Assembly (NCBI RefSeq): GCF_022844445.1
Contig: NZ_JALHLS010000011.1
Coordinates: 1 to 64,000, forward strand
Reading direction: 5' to 3'
DNA from: Hyphomonas sp.
Lineage (GTDB): Bacteria > Pseudomonadota > Alphaproteobacteria > Caulobacterales > Hyphomonadaceae
Length of the DNA stretch: 64,000 nt
Shown: piece by piece, positions 34,814 through 44,522 of the stretch
Numbering within the stretch: position 1 is the first letter of the stretch
How the letters are laid out: every line of letters begins with the position of its first letter
Made by a program: the position numbers and the translations under genes
The notes under the pieces: model-generated
Told to the model about the DNA's origin: nothing
Database searches by the model: none
Seen by the model: only the letters and a program-made list of their open reading frames with translations

Positions 34814-36076
34814 GTGTCTGACGGCATGACGGTTATTGTGGCGGGAGCGGGAATCGGCGGGCTTGTGGCGGGGTTGAGCCTCGCCCAGGCGAGCGTGGAC
34901 GTCAGGATTTTCGAGGCGGTGCGGAAGATCGAGCCGGTGGGCGTTGGCATCAACATCCTGCCCCATGCGGTGCGTGAACTCTTCGAACTGGGCCTTGAGA
35001 AGCAATTGCTGGCGGCCGGCGTGCAGACGGCGGCGCTGGCTTATTTCAGCAAGCGCGGACAGGAGATCTGGCGCGAGCCACGGGGCCGTGCGGCGGGATA
35101 CAACTGGCCGCAGATTTCGATCAACCGGGGCACACTGCAGCAAATCCTTCTCGATGCCGCCATGGAGCGGCTGGGGCCAGAGCGCATCGCCACCGGCCAT
35201 CAACTGGTAGACTGGCGCGAGACGGGCGGCATCGAGGCCACATTCCTGCGCCGGGAAGACAACGAGAGGGTCAAGGTCAGCGGGAACTTGCTGATTGGTG
35301 CCGATGGCATCAACTCCACAGTGCGGGCGAAGCTCTATTCTGACGAAGGACCACCGATCTGGAACGGCGCCGTGCTGTGGCGGGGCGTGACGCGGGGCAG
35401 GGCCATCCTCGACAACCGCAGCATGATCATGGCGGGCCACGAGTTCCAGAAGTTCGTGTGCTACCCGATTGCGCCGCAGCAGGCGGGCGAACCGGTGATC
35501 AACTGGATCGCCGAACTGAAATTCGAGCCCGGCCACGTCTGGCGGCGCGAGGACTGGAACCGGAAGGGCGACTTTGCGGACTTTCTGCCACAGTTCGAGA
35601 GCTGGCGCTTTGGCTGGCTGGATGTGCCGGAACTGGTGCACGCTTCCGGCGGCTGCTTCGAATACCCGATGGTCGACCGCGACCCGCTGCCGAAATGGAC
35701 CCATGGCCGGGCAACGCTTCTGGGCGATGCAGCCCACGCCATGTATCCGATCGGCTCCAATGGCGCGTCGCAGGCAATCCTCGATGCGCGGGTGCTGGCG
35801 CGAGAGATCAGGGCGCGCGGAGAGGTTCCTGAGGCACTGGAAGCCTATGAGACGGAACGCCGCCCTGCTACTTCGGCCATCGTGCTTGCCAATCGCCGCA
35901 ACGGGCCGGAGCAGGTGATGCAGCTCGTCGAGGAGCGCGCACCCCAGGGCTTCGCGAGGATCGGCGATGTGTTGGCACGGGAGGAGCTCGAAGACGTCGC
36001 CGCCTCCTACAAGAAGGTAGCGGGCTTCACTATTGCAGAATTGAACGCCAGACCGCCGATCCTCGGCAGCACTTAA
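34814..36076 (+). CDS. FAD-dependent monooxygenase
   Basis: A 420-residue flavin aromatic hydroxylase-like protein. N-terminal GAGIGGLVAGLSLAQA binds FAD, IGADGINSTVR is the second flavin/NAD motif near residue 165, and LLGDAAHAMYPIGSNGASQAI is the third. The group includes salicylate hydroxylase and UbiH-like enzymes; the substrate is not evident. GTG 34814 (MSDGM) lies within GGGGGAAGG; ATG 34826 is the alternative. The stop overlaps the convergent DUF3237 stop in a shared TTAA. Confidence 0.9.
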   Translation: MSDGMTVIVAGAGIGGLVAGLSLAQASVDVRIFEAVRKIEPVGVGINILPHAVRELFELGLEKQLLAAGVQTAALAYFSKRGQEIWREPRGRAAGYNWPQISINRGTLQQILLDAAMERLGPERIATGHQLVDWRETGGIEATFLRREDNERVKVSGNLLIGADGINSTVRAKLYSDEGPPIWNGAVLWRGVTRGRAILDNRSMIMAGHEFQKFVCYPIAPQQAGEPVINWIAELKFEPGHVWRREDWNRKGDFADFLPQFESWRFGWLDVPELVHASGGCFEYPMVDRDPLPKWTHGRATLLGDAAHAMYPIGSNGASQAILDARVLAREIRARGEVPEALEAYETERRPATSAIVLANRRNGPEQVMQLVEERAPQGFARIGDVLAREELEDVAASYKKVAGFTIAELNARPPILGST

Positions 36077-36495
36077 TCGACCCTGAAGAACGCGAGGTTC
36101 ACCCTGTCGCCGCTTGCGTGAGCCAGAAGCGTTCCGACGAACACGCTGCGGCAAAGCCAGTCCAGCGGGCCGGTGGCGACTTCAAAGCGTGGAATTGTGC
36201 GGCCGCCATAGCTGCCGTCGCCGTTGGGATGCGCGAAGCCTGAATTGATGATGGAGACCAGATGACCCTCATTTGTCTGGATCGTGTAACGCGCCCAGAC
36301 TTCGGCAATGCCGTCGGGCCTTGTCAGGCACCAGTCCGCACCGCCGGGAAGGACTGTGCCTTGCAGCAGCGGGCCATCGACACTGCCGCCGGTGATGGGA
36401 ATGACCTCGCGAATCCCTGCCTCCGCAGCCCCGATGACAAGCGGCCGGGCGATGAAAACTTCAAGCTGGGCAACGGGGGTCAGGGAGGGAATCAC
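36073..36495 (-). CDS. DUF3237 family protein
   Basis: A protein of about 140 residues; GTG 36495 (next residues IPSLTPVAQLEVFI) gives the family-like start, though an ATG-like frame extends to 36540. Conserved features are a beta-rich fold with ITGGSVDGPLLQG, VLPGGADW, ARYTIQTNEGHLVSIINSG and FVGTLL. DUF3237 proteins are small beta-barrels of unsettled function, often near redox enzymes. It faces the FAD monooxygenase gene. Confidence 0.82.
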   Translation of the reverse strand: MIPSLTPVAQLEVFIARPLVIGAAEAGIREVIPITGGSVDGPLLQGTVLPGGADWCLTRPDGIAEVWARYTIQTNEGHLVSIINSGFAHPNGDGSYGGRTIPRFEVATGPLDWLCRSVFVGTLLAHASGDRVNLAFFRVD

Positions 36496-36575
36496 AATGT
36501 TCTCGCAACAGCTGTTGGAATTGTCCGCAGATTGGCCCACAATCCGGCGACGTCAACTGCTGGAATGGCTCGTCA

Positions 36576-36815
36576 ATGTCCCCTCTGGGCGCCCTCATCC
36601 TCCGCGCCATGCGGGCAGGCTCGATCGCCGCCGCAGGCTTCGTGGTCCTCGTCATCTTCATCGAGGTGTGGAAACGCTGGAGGTTCGGCGGCTTCGGCGG
36701 CATGAGCACGCCGGATCTGACCTTCATGGGCGTGCTGGTGGTGATGCTGATCGGCTTCCTGTGGCTGGCCCGCTCGATCACCCGCGAGATCGCAAAACAC
36801 GGACCGCGGCAATAA
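36576..36815 (+). CDS. Small membrane protein, 79 aa
   Basis: Two hydrophobic segments (AAAGFVVLVIFIEVW and LTFMGVLVVMLIGFLWLARS) separated by a Gly/Arg-rich loop. No strong ribosome binding site is visible. It is placed between the DUF3237 and exported-protein genes. No family is recognised; coding status is moderately supported by the hydrophobic pattern. Confidence 0.5.
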   Translation: MSPLGALILRAMRAGSIAAAGFVVLVIFIEVWKRWRFGGFGGMSTPDLTFMGVLVVMLIGFLWLARSITREIAKHGPRQ

Positions 36816-36821
36816 TCGCCT

Positions 36822-37352
36822 TCAGGGCTTCAGCGTGAAGCCGGCATTCTTGTCCACAAAGGCCAGCCAGTTGGAGGACGATGGCATCTCGCGTCCGTCG
36901 ACGGTGATCTGAACCGTATAGTCGCGGCCATATTTACCGATCCGGGCGCACACGGTCTTGCCAGTGATTTCCCTCAAGCTGGCTGCCAGGATTTTCCTGT
37001 ACTTCATTGTTTTTTCTTCCGAAACGGGCATTCCGGCTTCCTCGAAAATCGCCGTCATGGCATAGTCCTGGGTGATCAAGGAGCAATTCCTGTCGCCCTT
37101 GATGGTGGCGGGCCATCTGGTCGTGATGACGGCGCCCGGCACCGCGGCCTCGTTATAGAAGCGCGCGCTGCCGATGACGTTGTCGCCATCCTTCCACTGG
37201 TAAGCGGTCATGCCCTGGCAGGTCTTGTTGTCGAGGTCGGCGGCGAAGCATTCGATCATGCCGGCCTTGGCGGGTTCCCAGGCACTGTCCTCCGCCCGTG
37301 CGCAATCCGATGCAGCGAGGCTCAGTGCGGCGGCGGCGGCGATGCGAAACAT
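36822..37352 (-). CDS. Exported protein, unknown
   Basis: A 176-residue protein with a signal peptide (MFRIAAAAALSLAASDCARA). The mature part has four or more cysteines that could form disulfides and a DYTVQITVDGREMPSSSNW stretch. GGAG seven bases before ATG 37352 supports this start over 37364 or 37403. No family is recognised. Periplasmic location is inferred. Confidence 0.72.
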   Translation of the reverse strand: MFRIAAAAALSLAASDCARAEDSAWEPAKAGMIECFAADLDNKTCQGMTAYQWKDGDNVIGSARFYNEAAVPGAVITTRWPATIKGDRNCSLITQDYAMTAIFEEAGMPVSEEKTMKYRKILAASLREITGKTVCARIGKYGRDYTVQITVDGREMPSSSNWLAFVDKNAGFTLKP

Positions 37353-37491
37353 GGCGGGCTCCATCCTGATGAGATCGGACCATAGGGGATTGAGGCTTCC
37401 CAATGGTTAACGAAAGACGAAAGCCTTTACGCAATGCTTGAACCGGCGTGCCCGAGTGAGTACCAAGGCGCCAGATTGACAGGTGACCGAG

Positions 37492-38970
37492 ATGATGGAA
37501 TCCGCAAAGCGCGTGGCCGACAAGAAGGACTGGATCAAGGGAGCGACCGGCGATTGGGAAATCGTGCTGGGGCTCGAGGTTCATGCCCAGGTGCTGTCGA
37601 AATCGAAGCTGTTTTCAGGTGCCTCCGCCGAATTTGGCGGCGAGCCCAACGATCATGTCTCGCTGGTCGATGCGGCGATGCCGGGAATGCTGCCGGTGAT
37701 CAACGAATTCTGCGTCGAGCAGGCGGTGCGGACGGGGCTTGGCCTCAAGGCCCAAATCAACGCGTACTCGGTGTTTGACCGGAAGAACTATTTCTACCCG
37801 GACCTGCCGCAGGGCTACCAGATTTCGCAGTACAAGCAGCCGGTGGTGGGGGAAGGCTCGGTCCACGTCGATGTCGATGGCAAGTCGATCGAGGTCGGCA
37901 TCGAGCGCCTGCATCTGGAACAGGACGCCGGAAAATCACTGCACGACCAGCACCCCTCCATGAGCTTCGTGGACCTCAACCGTTCCGGCTGCGCGCTGAT
38001 GGAAATCGTCTCGAAGCCGGACATGCGCTCGGCCGACGAGGCCAAGGCCTATGTGACCAAGCTCCGCCAGATCATGCGCTATCTGGGCACCTGCGACGGC
38101 AACATGGAGCAGGGCTCGCTCCGCGCCGACGTCAACGTCTCGGTTCGCAGGCCGGGGGCCGAGTTCGGCACCCGCTGCGAGATCAAGAACGTGAACTCGA
38201 TCCGCTTCATGGGGCAGGCGATCGAATACGAGGCGCGCCGCCAGATCGGCATTCTGGAGGATGGCGGCAAGATCGACCAGGAAACCCGGCTTTTCGACGC
38301 CAGGAAGGGCGAAACCCGCTCCATGCGCTCGAAGGAAGAAGCACATGATTACCGCTATTTCCCCGATCCGGATCTTTTGCCGCTGGAACTGGAGGAGGCC
38401 TGGATCGGCGGCATCAAGGCGACGCTCCCCGAACTTCCTGATGAGAAGATCGCCCGCTTCATGAAGGACTATGGGCTTTCCGCCTACGACGCGCTGGTGC
38501 TGACCTCGGAGCGCGCCTCCGCCGATTTCTTCGAGCAGGCGGCAAAGGGCAGGGACGGGAAGCTGACCGCCAACTGGGTGATCAACGAACTCTTCGGCCG
38601 CCTGAACAAGGAGGGAAAGACCGTCGAGACGACGCCGGTTTCAGCCGAGCAGATCGGCGGCATCGTCGACCTGATCGTCAGTGGCACGATTTCCGGCAAG
38701 ATCGCCAAGGACCTGTTCGAAATCGTCTGGACCGAGGGCGGCAACCCCGCTGAGATCGTGGAATCGCGCGGCCTCAAGCAGGTGACCGATACCGGAGCGA
38801 TTTCCAAGGCGGTGGACGACATTATCGCCGGCAACCCCGACAAGGTGGAGCAGGTGAAGGCCAAGCCCACCATGCTCGGCTGGTTCGTGGGGCAGGTGAT
38901 GAAATCGACCGGCGGCAAGGCAAACCCGCAGGCGGTGAGCGATCTGCTGAAAGAAAAACTGGGGATATGA
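37492..38970 (+). CDS. gatB: Asp-tRNA(Asn)/Glu-tRNA(Gln) amidotransferase subunit B
   Basis: GatB, in the GatCAB complex, phosphorylates Glu-tRNA(Gln) or Asp-tRNA(Asn) before transamidation. The 492-residue protein has [28 protein letters not shown], the kinase/amidotransferase core [24 protein letters not shown], and a C-terminal YqeY-like domain ending [13 protein letters not shown] 37492 is chosen; GTG 37483 is possible. No gatA or gatC is adjacent, as is common in alphaproteobacteria. Confidence 0.96.
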   Translation: MMESAKRVADKKDWIKGATGDWEIVLGLEVHAQVLSKSKLFSGASAEFGGEPNDHVSLVDAAMPGMLPVINEFCVEQAVRTGLGLKAQINAYSVFDRKNYFYPDLPQGYQISQYKQPVVGEGSVHVDVDGKSIEVGIERLHLEQDAGKSLHDQHPSMSFVDLNRSGCALMEIVSKPDMRSADEAKAYVTKLRQIMRYLGTCDGNMEQGSLRADVNVSVRRPGAEFGTRCEIKNVNSIRFMGQAIEYEARRQIGILEDGGKIDQETRLFDARKGETRSMRSKEEAHDYRYFPDPDLLPLELEEAWIGGIKATLPELPDEKIARFMKDYGLSAYDALVLTSERASADFFEQAAKGRDGKLTANWVINELFGRLNKEGKTVETTPVSAEQIGGIVDLIVSGTISGKIAKDLFEIVWTEGGNPAEIVESRGLKQVTDTGAISKAVDDIIAGNPDKVEQVKAKPTMLGWFVGQVMKSTGGKANPQAVSDLLKEKLGI

Positions 38971-38975
38971 TGACT

Positions 38976-39006
38976 GCGGTGCCTGACGCCCGAGGCCGGG
39001 CACCGC
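38976..39006 (+). terminator. Hairpin after gatB, possible terminator
   Basis: Perfect 8-bp arms gcggtgcc (38976-38983) and ggcaccgc (38999-39006) begin five bases after the gatB stop, with a 15-base GC-rich loop. There is no T-tract directly behind it, so intrinsic termination is uncertain. Confidence 0.45.
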
Positions 39007-39246
39007 GCATGGCAGGCGTGCGTACCAGATAAAAAGACTGTTGTATTTCAATATCTTAAGAGTTTACCTTGAATGAACAGTTGAAGTCCGAAGACTGGCC
39101 GGAGAAACTTGCAGCACCTTCACAGGCTTGGAATTCACTGAGATTCTTCAAGAATTTAGTTTCGATTTTCCTTTCTCCTGGTTCTCGGTTATAGTCCGTA
39201 CCCTGAGTTTTTGTTGGCGTACACGGGGGCCGGGAGGGGAACTATC

Positions 39247-40050
39247 ATGGCAAAGACAGCCAAGAAGGCTGCGAAGAAGGCGGCTGCCAAAAAGGCCGCG
39301 AAGCCGTTGCAGAAGAAGGCACCGGTAAAGGCAAAACCGGTTGCCAAAAAGCCGGCGCCCGCGCCCAAGAAGGCCGCGCCGCCAGCGAAGAAGTCCACAC
39401 CGTCATCAGGCGGTGGCGACAGGCAGCGCTTCACGCTTTACGGCATCCTGGGGTCCGGCCCCACCTATACGGTCGGCCTGATGCTCACCCTCTGCAAGCA
39501 TCCGTTCTCTTATATTCACGTGAACCTGCGCGAGGGCCAGCACAAGATGCCGGACTACCTCGTCAAGAATCGCTACGGCCAGGTTCCGGCGCTGCGCGAC
39601 GGGCAGACCTATTTCGTCCAGTCGGCGGCAATTCTGGAACATCTGGCGGAATCGCTGAAGAAGTTCGACGGCAAGACGGCGGTCGAGAAGAACCGCATCC
39701 GCGAATGGCTGTTCTGGCAGTGGGACAAGCTGGCGATTCCCATCTTCCGGCTCAGGGCACGCTCGCGCGGGCTTCGCCAGTTCGGCGATGAGGTGCGCGT
39801 CATGTACGACACCGAATCCAAAGCGGCACTTGCGGGCCTCGAGCATGAACTGGCCAGAAACGAGTGGATCGCCGCCAAGAAGCCGACCATTGCCGACATC
39901 GGCATCTACGGCGTGCTGCGCTATGCGGCGGAGGCCAACATCGACCTCACGCCCTATCCGAGTGTCGCTGCCTGGAAGAAACGCTTTGAGGCCCTTCCGG
40001 GCTTTGGTACACCCGAACAGATTCTGCCGATGGAGAGCAGACTCCTGTAA
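39247..40050 (+). CDS. Glutathione S-transferase family protein with Lys/Ala-rich tail
   Basis: A 267-residue protein. Residues 1-60 are a low-complexity tail of Ala, Lys and Pro (AKKAAKKAAAKKAAK), resembling histone H1-like or HU-tail sequences. After a Ser/Gly linker comes a GST fold: N-terminal thioredoxin-like domain (FTLYGILGSGPTYTVGLML, GQVPALRDG, QSAAILEHLAE) and helical domain with PTIADIGIYGVLRYA. GGGAGGGG before ATG 39247 fixes the start. The tail may bind nucleic acid or acidic surfaces; that is inference. Confidence 0.88.
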   Translation: MAKTAKKAAKKAAAKKAAKPLQKKAPVKAKPVAKKPAPAPKKAAPPAKKSTPSSGGGDRQRFTLYGILGSGPTYTVGLMLTLCKHPFSYIHVNLREGQHKMPDYLVKNRYGQVPALRDGQTYFVQSAAILEHLAESLKKFDGKTAVEKNRIREWLFWQWDKLAIPIFRLRARSRGLRQFGDEVRVMYDTESKAALAGLEHELARNEWIAAKKPTIADIGIYGVLRYAAEANIDLTPYPSVAAWKKRFEALPGFGTPEQILPMESRLL

Positions 40051-40068
40051 TCGCAACCGGGGCCTCAG

Positions 40069-41067
40069 TTGACGAAAACGGCTGACAACACAACGCTTCA
40101 GCCGGAAACCGGGCCGCCGCGGAAGCGCAAGCCGACCGGCAGGCTCGAGTGCCAGCTCGGCCTGATGCTGGGCCTCGCTGGATTGATCGGCTCGCGGCTG
40201 GGCCAGCTGTGGATCGCCTTCGACGTCTTTTCGCAGTTCACGCTGCAGTTCGGCGTCATCACGCTGGCCTTCCTCATTGGCCTGCTCATGCGGCGCGCCA
40301 AGCTGCTGACGGCCTTTCTGATCATCGTGCTGGGTCTCATCGGCATCGGGGCCTGGCCCCACGTGGCAAGCCAGGCGCCGCTGACCTTTGCATCGGCGCC
40401 GGCAGGCGCCAACGCCCGCGACTTGAAAGTCGCGACGTTCAACACGCTTTATGTCAGTGGCCAGGCCGATGCGGTGCAGGCCGAAATCCTGCGGATCGAT
40501 GCCGACATCATCACGCTACTGGAGATGGGCCCCAACAAGCGCCGCATTCTCGAAGCGGTAAAGGACCGCTACCCGCATCAGGCGGATTGCTATGGAATCG
40601 ACTATTGCAACCTGGTGATCCTGTCCAAGTTTCCGATCGCCGAAAGCGACGCCGCCGCGCTGTGGGATGGCCCGCCCTATATTCGCGCCAGACTGGGGCC
40701 GGAAGCCGGAAACCTCACGGTGTTCGGCGTTCATACGATCCGCTTTCCGCATTCGCGCGCCCAGTACCGGCAGGTCGTGGAACTCTCGAAGCTGATCGAA
40801 AGGCTGCCGGGCAGAAAGCTCGTGATGGGCGACTTCAACGCTACGCCCTTCTCGCGCATCATCGAGGCCGTCGAGAACCGCTCGAACCTTGTCCGGCTCA
40901 CCAATCTGCCAAGCTGGCCGAGCCATGCCGGACTGCCGCAGATCGCGATCGACCACATCTTCGTATCGCCCGGCATCAAGGCGACGCAGAGCCAGCAGAT
41001 CGGCGAACCCGCCGGCTCCGACCATTATCCCGTCATGCTCCGCATTGCGGTGCCGTTATCCCCGTGA
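40069..41067 (+). CDS. Endonuclease/exonuclease/phosphatase (EEP) family membrane protein
   Basis: A 332-residue protein that starts at TTG 40069. The N-terminal part has two or three membrane segments (about residues 30-100). The C-terminal EEP domain shows LKVATFNTLYV, LLEMGP (metal Glu), FGVHTIRFPHS, VMGDFNATPFS (Asp/Asn) and GSDHYPVML (catalytic Asp-His). This resembles membrane-anchored EEP proteins such as YafD. The domain faces the periplasm or cytoplasm depending on topology; the substrate is unknown. Confidence 0.87.
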   Translation: MTKTADNTTLQPETGPPRKRKPTGRLECQLGLMLGLAGLIGSRLGQLWIAFDVFSQFTLQFGVITLAFLIGLLMRRAKLLTAFLIIVLGLIGIGAWPHVASQAPLTFASAPAGANARDLKVATFNTLYVSGQADAVQAEILRIDADIITLLEMGPNKRRILEAVKDRYPHQADCYGIDYCNLVILSKFPIAESDAAALWDGPPYIRARLGPEAGNLTVFGVHTIRFPHSRAQYRQVVELSKLIERLPGRKLVMGDFNATPFSRIIEAVENRSNLVRLTNLPSWPSHAGLPQIAIDHIFVSPGIKATQSQQIGEPAGSDHYPVMLRIAVPLSP

Positions 41068-41345
41068 TTTGCCCATCGCGGTGAACGAGCGGTGAACGGA
41101 ACCTCGCAAATTGCTGGCATTCACGCCCGCAAGTCCTTGATTTGACTCGAACTACGATCGGGGTAACGAAGCGCTCATCCTGTCTCTGCACGCGCCTTTA
41201 AGCCTGCCGCTTAACGCGCCATTCCGAAAGGCCGGACAATATGAGCCCATGTTCACGAGACACATAAGTGCAGTGAACATCCGGCGGACCTTCAAGGTGG
41301 GACTTGAAACCCGGCGGCAACCAGGGAAATTGAAAGGGACGTCAA

Positions 41346-41615
41346 ATGGCTCGTATATCGATGGGGGAACCCGGATTTGCTGAAATCACGCCGAACGCAG
41401 CGACGGCGGACATCCTGTTCGAACTCGGCATGATGTATTGCATCGGCCGCGATGTGCTTCAGGACTATGTGACCGCGCACAAGTGGTTCAACCTGGCCGC
41501 GCTGAAGGGCAGCGAGGATGCCCGCCACTATCGCCGTGAACTGGCTCTTGAAATGACCCCGGCGCAGGTTGCCGAGGCACAGCGTCAGGCCCGGGCCTGG
41601 ATGACCCTGCACTGA
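41346..41615 (+). CDS. Sel1-like repeat microprotein
   Basis: An 89-residue protein with one Sel1/TPR-like repeat (ILFELGMMYCIGRDVLQDYV, then AHKWFNLAALKG) and a basic C-terminal helix. A purine-rich GAAAGGGACG precedes the ATG. Such single-repeat proteins are widespread in Hyphomicrobiales. It probably mediates protein contacts; the partner is unknown. Confidence 0.82.
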   Translation: MARISMGEPGFAEITPNAATADILFELGMMYCIGRDVLQDYVTAHKWFNLAALKGSEDARHYRRELALEMTPAQVAEAQRQARAWMTLH

Positions 41616-41645
41616 TCCGGTGCAGATACGCCCGGACGCGAGGGC

Positions 41646-41924
41646 TCAGTAGTCGATGAACTCGCTGCCGCCGGAAAGTTCCTGGTCGTTCTTGAACCGG
41701 TCAAGCTGGCTGGAGAAGACCTTGGCGCGCCGCTGGCGGTTGTAAATCTCGGCTTCGTAGATGTCGACCGCGGAATTCAGCTTGTCCTGCTCGCTGTTGA
41801 ACTCCGGCAATACCGAGTCGTCCGGCGAATAGCTGTGGCCAAGCGGGATGTAATTCTCGTAGGCAACGGCCTGCGTAGGGGCAATGGCCACGGCGGCGAG
41901 CAGCAAAATCGATGTAAATCGCAT
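41646..41924 (-). CDS. Small exported protein, unknown
   Basis: A 92-residue protein with a signal peptide (MRFTSILLLAAVAIAPTQAVA). The mature part is acidic with many Tyr, Ser and Asp residues and an amphipathic helix near the C-terminus. GGAG seven bases upstream supports ATG 41924; a longer frame to 42044 is rejected. No family recognised. Confidence 0.7.
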   Translation of the reverse strand: MRFTSILLLAAVAIAPTQAVAYENYIPLGHSYSPDDSVLPEFNSEQDKLNSAVDIYEAEIYNRQRRAKVFSSQLDRFKNDQELSGGSEFIDY

Positions 41925-42067
41925 GGCGAACTCCAATTGCCTGGAATTATAGAGGCACAATCGTCCGGATGCTACCAATAATCCATTAACCAGCAAATTT
42001 CTGCCCAGTTCCTGCCGCGATTGGCGGGGTCCAGTTCCGCGCAAGCGCCTCTTGCGAAGTGGGTGGG

Positions 42068-43429
42068 ATGTTCCCGAACTGTTTCTGGCAGCTAAAAAGT
42101 CAAAGTTTACGGCGTTTCCTCTTCCGCGGCACGGAAGGGGGAAATGTATCGATCATTTTCTCATTCGCCATGCTCGCTCTGGCGCTCGCGGGCGGAGCGG
42201 CTATCGATTTCGGGCGGCTGACGGTCGCTCGCACCAGCTTGGCCGCCGCGGCGGACGCTGCCATCCTGCAGGTCGGCAGTTCGCCCCTCGAAAAGCCCGA
42301 CGAGATGAGGGTGCTTGCTCAAAAGGTTCTGCAGCAGAACTTCGAGCAAGACGAACACGGCGATATTGTCGACCTCAGTCTGGATTACAACGGCGGCGTG
42401 ATCACCTTGTCCGCCGTCGCCCGCTTCAAGTCGAGTTTCATGGGCATCGTTGGCGTCCCGACCGTCGACCTGCCCGTCACCGCCGAGGTGACGCGGTCCG
42501 GCAACAACATCGAGGTATCCCTCGTGCTTGACACGACGGGTTCGATGAAAGGCTCGCGGATCGCCGCCCTCAAGAAAGCGGCGAAGGAGTTCGTCGATAC
42601 CGTCGTGTGGGACAAGCAGACGCTGCTGTACTCGAAAGCCGCGGTCATTCCCTATTCGATGGGCGTGAATGTGGGCGCCCTCGCGGATACGGTGCGCGGC
42701 ACCGCGTCGTCCGGCACCTGCACCGCGCCGGGATGCCAGTATTACAAGTTCAAGAACCAGTTCAAGTCCAACAAGACCTTCGCCGCCAGCACCTGTGTGA
42801 GCGAGCGCATCGGCCCCGAGGCCTATACCGATGCTTCCGTCCTCGGCGCCAAGGTGGGCTTCAACTACCCGAGCCCCAACAACCCTTGCCTGAAATACGA
42901 GGTCATTCCCCTGACCGCGAACAAGACCCGTCTTTCAGCCGCCATCGACGATCTCGACGGCAGCGGCTCGACGGCGTCCCAAGTGGGCGTGGCATGGGGG
43001 TGGTATGTGCTGTCGCGCGATTTCGGCGTCTGGGCCGGCGAGAACCAGCCCGCCGCCTATGGCACGAAGAATGTGTCCAAGATCGCCGTCATCATGACTG
43101 ATGGCGAATTCAACTCGAGCTATTGCAACGGCGTGATTGCCAAGAGCTCGACCTATGGAAGCGGTTCCGACGACGACAAGATCGACTGCAGCGCGCCCAA
43201 TGGATCGGCGATCGAACAGGTCCAGAAACTATGTTCCGCCATGAAGAAGAAGGGCATCGTCATCTATACGGTCGGTTTCGATATCGAGAAGCTGGAAATC
43301 GTGAAGCAGACCCTGACCAATTGCGCGACAAGCGCCAGCAATGCCTATCTGGCGGCAACTTCCGACCAGCTGTCCTCGGCATTCCAGGAGATTGGACGCA
43401 AGGTGACGGGACTGCGGCTGTCGAAATAA
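42068..43429 (+). CDS. TadG-like pilus-assembly protein with VWA domain
   Basis: About 453 residues. The N-terminal TadE/TadG-type segment has a basic stretch (LRRFLFRGTEGGNV), one membrane helix (IIFSFAMLALALAGGAAIDF) and the motif RTSLAAAADAA. A von Willebrand factor A domain follows (MIDAS as VLDTTGSMKGS near residue 157 and IMTDGEF near 345). A Cys-rich insertion lies between. ATG 42068 is preferred to GTG 42059. TadG proteins belong to Flp/Tad pili; no tad cluster is adjacent, so this is probably a stand-alone homologue. Confidence 0.85.
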   Translation: MFPNCFWQLKSQSLRRFLFRGTEGGNVSIIFSFAMLALALAGGAAIDFGRLTVARTSLAAAADAAILQVGSSPLEKPDEMRVLAQKVLQQNFEQDEHGDIVDLSLDYNGGVITLSAVARFKSSFMGIVGVPTVDLPVTAEVTRSGNNIEVSLVLDTTGSMKGSRIAALKKAAKEFVDTVVWDKQTLLYSKAAVIPYSMGVNVGALADTVRGTASSGTCTAPGCQYYKFKNQFKSNKTFAASTCVSERIGPEAYTDASVLGAKVGFNYPSPNNPCLKYEVIPLTANKTRLSAAIDDLDGSGSTASQVGVAWGWYVLSRDFGVWAGENQPAAYGTKNVSKIAVIMTDGEFNSSYCNGVIAKSSTYGSGSDDDKIDCSAPNGSAIEQVQKLCSAMKKKGIVIYTVGFDIEKLEIVKQTLTNCATSASNAYLAATSDQLSSAFQEIGRKVTGLRLSK

Positions 43430-43450
43430 CCGCACTCCCGCCAGATTTCA

Positions 43451-44485
43451 TCAGTCGTTGAACTGCACCTCGTCGACAAGCTTCGCGGCGGCGGGCTCGA
43501 ATTTCGCGATCTCAGCGACGTTCAGCGTATCGGGCGTGAAGCTGCCCCAGGCCTTGACGATCTCGGAGGCCGACACCGCGGGGTTGACCGGATACTCGAA
43601 ATTGCCGTCGGCATAAAGACGCTGGGCCTCGTCGCTCGCCAGGTATTCCATGAGCTTCACGGCGTTGTCCTTGTTGGGGGCGTTCTTCGTCAGCAGCATG
43701 CCGGAAATATTCACATGCGTGCCGAATTCAGGCGAGGAGGGGAACACGATCTTCACGGCTTTCGCCCAGTCCTTCTGCTCGGGCTCTTCGTTGTTCGTCA
43801 TCATCTTGCCCATGTAATAGGTGTTGGCGATGGCGAGGTCGCATTCGCCGGCGAACACGCTCTTCGCCTGCGCCCGGTCATTGCCGTTGGGCTTCAGCGC
43901 CAAGTTCGCCTTGACGCCCTTCAGCCATTCGCGCGTTGCGTCCTCGCCCTTGTGGGCGATCATCGCCGCGATCAGGCCGAGATTATAGGGGTGGTTGCCG
44001 GGACGGAGGCAGATCTTGCCCTTCCACTTCGGGTCGGCCAGTTCCTCGTAGGAGATGGCGTCGATCTTGGCGCGGTCGTTCGAGGCATAGATCACCCGGG
44101 CCCGCATGGTGAGGCCGAACCACCGGTCCTGCGCATCGCGAAGATTGGCGGGCACCTTGTCGAGAATGGCGGGCGACGAGACAGGCTGGGCCAAATCGCG
44201 GGCCGCGGCCTCGACAAGACGGCCGACATCCGCCGTCAGCAGCAGATCAGCCGGACTGTTGCGGCCTTCCTGCGCCAGGCGCTCGACCAGGCCGCTTTCC
44301 GCGAACACCGCGCGCACGGTGATTCCGGTCTTGGCGGTGAAGGCTTCGAAGAGGGGGTCGATCAGGGCAGGCTGGCGGTAGGTGTAGACGTTCACCTCGC
44401 CTGCCGCCTGGGCCATGCCAGAAATGGAAGTTGTGAGGGCCAGCGATGCGGCGGCGGCGAGCAGCGAGCGGCGGGTGAGAGACAT
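43451..44485 (-). CDS. Iron ABC transporter substrate-binding protein (FbpA/FutA-like)
   Basis: A periplasmic ferric-iron binding protein of 344 residues. A twin-Arg-like signal (TRRSLLAAAASLALTTSISG) precedes the mature EVNVYTYRQPALIDPLFEAFTAKTG start. Conserved family parts are GVFAESGLVERL-like, ARVIYASNDR, ADPKWKGKICLRPG and the iron-tyrosine segment AIANTYYMGKMM near residue 222. The Irr-box-bearing promoter upstream fits iron control. Permease and ATPase genes are not adjacent in the window. Confidence 0.93.
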   Translation of the reverse strand: MSLTRRSLLAAAASLALTTSISGMAQAAGEVNVYTYRQPALIDPLFEAFTAKTGITVRAVFAESGLVERLAQEGRNSPADLLLTADVGRLVEAAARDLAQPVSSPAILDKVPANLRDAQDRWFGLTMRARVIYASNDRAKIDAISYEELADPKWKGKICLRPGNHPYNLGLIAAMIAHKGEDATREWLKGVKANLALKPNGNDRAQAKSVFAGECDLAIANTYYMGKMMTNNEEPEQKDWAKAVKIVFPSSPEFGTHVNISGMLLTKNAPNKDNAVKLMEYLASDEAQRLYADGNFEYPVNPAVSASEIVKAWGSFTPDTLNVAEIAKFEPAAAKLVDEVQFND

Positions 44486-44522
44486 GACGATCCTCGTGGT
44501 TGCGATTGAGTGCTGTGACCTC

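Noticed and set aside
41205..41230. Possible CtrA site (ttaa-N-ttaa) before the Sel1 gene
   Set aside because: Spacing between the half-sites is nine bases rather than seven.
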